From positions 1-11,351 of the forward strand of contig NAVB01002061.1 in assembly GCA_002179805.1 (NCBI GenBank): a DNA stretch of 11,351 nt, read 5' to 3'. Of the stretch, positions 9,701 to 11,351 are shown one piece after another (position 1 is the first letter of the stretch; every line of letters starts with the position of its first letter). Below the pieces are notes generated by a model. It did no database searches. It saw only the letters and a list, made by a program, of their open reading frames with translations, and was not told where the DNA came from. This DNA comes from Acanthamoeba lenticulata. Its lineage: Eukaryota > Discosea > Longamoebia > Acanthamoebidae. A program made the translations under genes and the position numbers.

Positions 9701-9809
9701 GCCAGCAGTTGACGGTGGTGCAGCCACTGTCTTCCGAGGGAGGAACGATGTCCACGGCGAGTGCATTGTGAAGAAGGAGTGGAAGGAGGAAGAGGACAAG
9801 GACGGAAGA
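6786..9809 (-). CDS. Membrane protein: BPI/LBP-like (TULIP) lumenal domain fused to tandem PqiA-type modules
   Basis: The continuous minus-strand frame is open from 9989 to the stop at 6786-6788. I place the 5' edge at the signal-like peptide (9756-9809, Leu-rich, ending NALA); no in-frame ATG exists, so the start exon is missing. Counting from the codon at 9755 (residue 1), residues 1-460 look lumenal, with about 12 N-glycosylation sequons and a BPI/LBP-like pattern. Cys123 and Cys162 are spaced like the single BPI disulfide, followed by ICPTIADLVQ. Residues 465-487 are a membrane segment. Module A (about 538-711) and module B (about 742-950) each hold about four membrane helices and a PqiA-like motif: ALGKWSLIDAFVL near 643 and EVCNAWSALEVVVL near 859. 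No zinc-ribbon CxxC is present. The likely role is lipid binding or transfer at a membrane, inferred from both domain families. It shows no introns over 3 kb, unlike its intron-rich neighbours. Confidence 0.75.
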   Translation of the reverse strand, partial: SSVLVLFLLPLLLHNALAVDIVPPSEDSGCTTVNCWLAALVIHIPDQSFSGLGVTGNVTHLKCSNISMGALQSDLVPPAGIQVEASGLSIDCGMQWSLSAFNTGIQGSATAQANQSSVSGSLQLLHTSNESIPSSASLTSCNTAIKVTAIQFQGDLGNFLNFFEQQIATIISSGLDRIICPTIADLVQTNLTNVLQEVDAVIVPYLQPQPPLFPLEPTSGMIDLKKSALMGVVGYLLNDVIGADGPLGVNRIFDKVTNGTGAITLNLAVSLPIKVGSVAVIDLMVDNVTISGLTSWRSVDLLEPGDLYNLTSHTALDQFSLSLDFSLNMSLAGSAGYLYEEAVLQAQVVNNTLVSDMLAVIKSNALHQLTDPEIPQPGCLLSTLHDLKLTRLDLAFVLAKLQITPAASTGNGTEQQLDRTINNIFLLFINTFQGILPSFFNGVMAGPGRNLVNQVIHDELLTNQTCTEPEPVELVDIETTTAGFSTAGALFISVLTFSAIFQVLSWWYRWDSYASSSSSDEEAAIGLLSVDEGTVKTNYKWMDSLLFSPRMSPVVRYGVLMMLLFNIALFFSATTSIGASVYVYVTLPGRVVKLPSLFDFTLRNSVVDMWKAEVYALSILVAVFSGAWPYMKLVMVLGCWVAPLKLLPRRRREQTLMALDALGKWSLIDAFVLTLTMVAFHFHIVPPASTRYPPDSVYVDAYVEPHWGFYGFLLATMLSLSVTHVVLALHRLESTPKKAPIKQEWEALYARAFSSNPFLHRYSKIIAIALPLLLVLAIGLLCTGAAHPSFHFVFSGAFKLVLEFLHDDVVRTYSVITAGLALPGSVADGDDLGVRFIQVTWFCFAVVIPLTYLLLLLVLWLTPLTPRMQRAVFIVTEVCNAWSALEVVVLSIIVALLELPKLTQFIIGDRCTVINTLLAQYLEAELDGDAKCFDVSATLDDGCWLQFTACIINIAVGLLVQITCHKVLEEREKHSKPLSVARARPKDLIANRERFADDPYFSIPSTN

Positions 9810-9975
9810 AGGTTCGGCCGAGGCTGAGCGATGAGGTTGGCCTGCATCCGACGCTCCGGTGAGAAAAGAGAGTAACAGCGGGATAAAAGGACAAGGAGCG
9901 TACGAGAAAAGGTGATGTAAATGAGGAAGAAGAGCAGAGCAAGCGCGCGCAGTGGCTCGGCCGGTTCTGAGCGGA

Positions 9976-10419
9976 CCTCTCCAGGTCCTTCACTTGCCCG
10001 CTGCACAGCCCACGTGAGGTCTCTTTCCACACCTTTAGAAGTGGAAGAGGGGCAAGTACAGTCACAAGGAGGACAGCTGGACGCTGAGCAGAAACTTCTG
10101 TTGGTGAGCGGCCTGGATCCGGCGACTCTTGAAGCACTTGCGTTTCTTCTCGAAACCTTGGATCAGCAAACTCGCCCCAGCGCTGTAACACCGAATCGTC
10201 CTTTCCGACGCCGGCTCGGGCGAGCTGAGATGCTATCCCTTCCACCGTCTCGGCTGAAAGGAGGAACGTCGACTGGAAGAAGCGAAAGTTGTCTACTTCC
10301 CTCTCGAAAAAGTAGGGACTGTTGACCTCGCCCGCCGCGGGGAGGCTCCAGTGCAGTGTCTCAAGCAGAGACAATAAACAGATTACAATCGATATCTTGT
10401 ACCCTCTGAAGAACCTCAT
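9976..10419 (-). CDS. Possible signal-peptide exon of an unrecognised protein
   Basis: The frame begins with a real ATG at 10419. The first 30 residues form a good signal peptide: MRFFRGYK, then a hydrophobic core, then a Pro-Ala-Ala-Gly end. A charged, GC3-rich stretch follows (FEREVDNFRFF...LLSAETVEG...LQRWGEFADP) down to about 10190. After that, codon bias fades and the sequence turns pyrimidine-rich, suggesting introns. I set the lower edge at a possible donor, gtccgc at 9976. It may be the first exon of the BPI-PqiA gene or a separate small secreted protein. I do not recognise the family. The antisense frame over this stretch is also open but less protein-like at its ends. Confidence 0.35.
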
Positions 10420-10732
10420 CTTCCCCTTGTTGAGGTGCAGTCACATTAGTTGTCCCGAGGTGGTTTCGCGCTCAGGAGCATGCCTGATATGGGATGTGTC
10501 GACATGCTGCAAGGTAACTTACCTAATGGAGCGACCAAGAAAAAAAACGCTGTAAATTTCCTTTCTGTTACCTAGGCCCCTCCCACAAGCGGAGACAAGC
10601 CACGCCGAAGAGGCCACATTACTGTTCTGCAGCTGAACAGAAGATTGAAAAAACCGCTGTTAAGGGTTAAGGGGTAGGTAACTTGCTCTCCCTTTGTCTA
10701 ATATCGTACCCTCCTCCGCAAGGAGTCTGAGG
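10420..10732. other. Gene-free stretch with short inverted repeats and TTAAGGG units
   Basis: No convincing coding frame. A near-palindrome, aggtaacttacct, lies at 10512-10524. Gttacctaggcccc at 10567-10580 is nearly the reverse complement of ggggtaggtaac at 10671-10682. Ctgttc at 10622-10627 pairs with gaacag at 10635-10640. Two ttaaggg units lie at about 10660-10672. A small hairpin, ctccttgcgg read in antisense, sits near 10711-10725. The stretch may hold a promoter of the minus-strand exon or the remnant of a small mobile element. Confidence 0.35.
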
Positions 10733-10813
10733 GCCGCTGATGTGGGAGTAGCTATGATCGGAGACTGAAGCCTGTCAGTGCCTACCCGGGGGGTTCAACT
10801 CCCCCCAGCGGTA
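10733..10813 (+). ncRNA. tRNA-like element (T arm, acceptor stem, T5), possibly a tRNA-derived repeat or pseudo-tRNA
   Basis: Acceptor strands gccgctg (10733-10739) and cagcggt (10806-10812) pair over seven positions with one G-U. A discriminator A follows at 10813 and a T5 Pol III terminator at 10816-10820. The T arm is perfect: ggggg (10789-10793), loop ttcaact, ccccc (10801-10805); it also supplies a B box. The middle does not form a normal cloverleaf. The only strong hairpin is actga/tcagt with a six-base loop at about 10764-10779, and no D stem or standard seven-base anticodon loop could be found. No amino-acid identity is assigned. Confidence 0.45.
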
Positions 10814-10853
10814 TCTTTTTACCCCGAAGTGGTGCGGCACTCTGTAAAGGTGC

Positions 10854-11291
10854 ATGGAGTTGCAAGAAAAAGTGCAAAACTATATCTTGGAGGATATTGT
10901 CCAACTGTCCTTCTGTCACCAGTCCCGCCCTGACCAGACCCTTCAGATGGATTTTCAGCATCGATCTATCATTGTTGATTCTCTCCATGCACAAGCACCT
11001 TTCTTTATTACACTTGACCTGCTGATTTCTGATTACTTGGCCCACCCTTATGTACTGCTGCTTGTTGTATTTCTTGTCTGTATGGCAAGGTTCAAACGAC
11101 ACCTTGGAAGGCCTCAACACTGTGCGTCAATGAGTAGATCTGTACACGCCGTAGTTGAAGAGAGTCTCTTTGAAGAGCAAGTAGCTGCTCAAGAGGAGGC
11201 TGTTGCACTTGAAGTATATCGACAGCTCCCACACCGGAAGCAAATTTCGCTGTCCTTTTCTGCCGCCATCCACAAAATTGGCGTGGTGTAA
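10854..11291 (+). CDS. Uncertain open reading frame, 145 codons
   Basis: An ATG-initiated frame starting 34 nt after the T5 of the tRNA-like element and ending TAA. It shows one hydrophobic stretch (YVLLLVVFLVCM, residues 66-77) and a Glu/Ala-rich helix-like tail (EESLFEEQVAAQEEAVALE). Third-position GC is visibly lower than in the four recognised genes. Antisense frames over the same DNA are equally open, one running into the T arm. I do not recognise the product and it may be noncoding. Confidence 0.2.
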   Translation: MELQEKVQNYILEDIVQLSFCHQSRPDQTLQMDFQHRSIIVDSLHAQAPFFITLDLLISDYLAHPYVLLLVVFLVCMARFKRHLGRPQHCASMSRSVHAVVEESLFEEQVAAQEEAVALEVYRQLPHRKQISLSFSAAIHKIGVV

Positions 11292-11351
11292 CTGTGTCTG
11301 CACCAACGGCGAGTACTCCCCGCGACGGGGTCACGGCACGTTGTAACATCC

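Noticed and set aside
9921..10325. Plus-strand frame with a helix-like stretch (LDAEQKLLLVSGLDPATLEAL)
   Set aside because: The middle is protein-like, but both ends are Arg/Ser-rich noise and the opposite strand carries an ATG with a signal peptide and better codon bias. Not fully excluded.
10660..10672. Telomere-like repeat
   Set aside because: Only two imperfect ttaaggg units; too few for a telomere or an interstitial telomere array.
10733..10813. Selenocysteine tRNA
   Set aside because: The CAGGCTTCA-like string appears only on the opposite strand to the T arm, and the long acceptor and six-pair D stem of eukaryotic tRNA-Sec are absent.
1..11351. CRISPR array, bacterial operon or phage features
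   Set aside because: No regularly spaced repeats. The genes are intron-containing and eukaryotic.

Overview
The window reads as nuclear DNA of a free-living amoebozoan, most like Acanthamoeba. The reasons are GC-rich exons, many short spliceosomal introns (65-118 nt), tight gene spacing (133-276 bp between coding ends), and a gene for a two-domain CBM49 cellulose-binding lectin of the type found in Acanthamoeba cyst walls. The species is inferred from gene content and was not tested by any search.

Layout. (1) Positions 1-2889, plus strand: the 3' part of a mitochondrial-type Lon protease gene in ten visible exons, with the 5' end outside the window. (2) 3093-5474, plus strand: a complete twelve-exon gene for a plant-glyoxysome-like citrate synthase of 497 residues, with a textbook PTS2 peroxisomal signal at its N-terminus. 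(3) 5751-6652, plus strand: a two-exon gene for a secreted protein with two CBM49-like domains joined by a Ser/Pro/Ala linker (Luke-type lectin). (4) 6786-about 9809, minus strand and convergent with the lectin: one long uninterrupted frame for a membrane protein. Its lumenal half looks like a BPI/LBP (TULIP) lipid-binding domain and its membrane half like two tandem PqiA modules. The true start codon is unresolved. (5) 9976-10419, minus strand: a possible signal-peptide exon of unknown identity. (6) 10420-11351: lower-GC sequence with short inverted repeats, a tRNA-like element with a perfect T arm and acceptor stem followed by T5, and one unconvincing open frame.

The genes do not form an operon. 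Lon acts in mitochondrial protein quality control, the citrate synthase probably in the peroxisome (glyoxylate cycle or export of beta-oxidation acetyl units), and the lectin in the cellulose cyst wall. Peroxisomal carbon flow and cyst-wall building are both relevant to encystment, but their adjacency here is not evidence of co-regulation.

The strongest leads are the BPI-like plus PqiA fusion, the PTS2 citrate synthase, an unusual donor-site consensus (C at intron position +4 in 20 of 21 reconstructed introns), and the tRNA-like element. All exon boundaries were reconstructed by hand from reading-frame continuity and family knowledge, with no transcript data.
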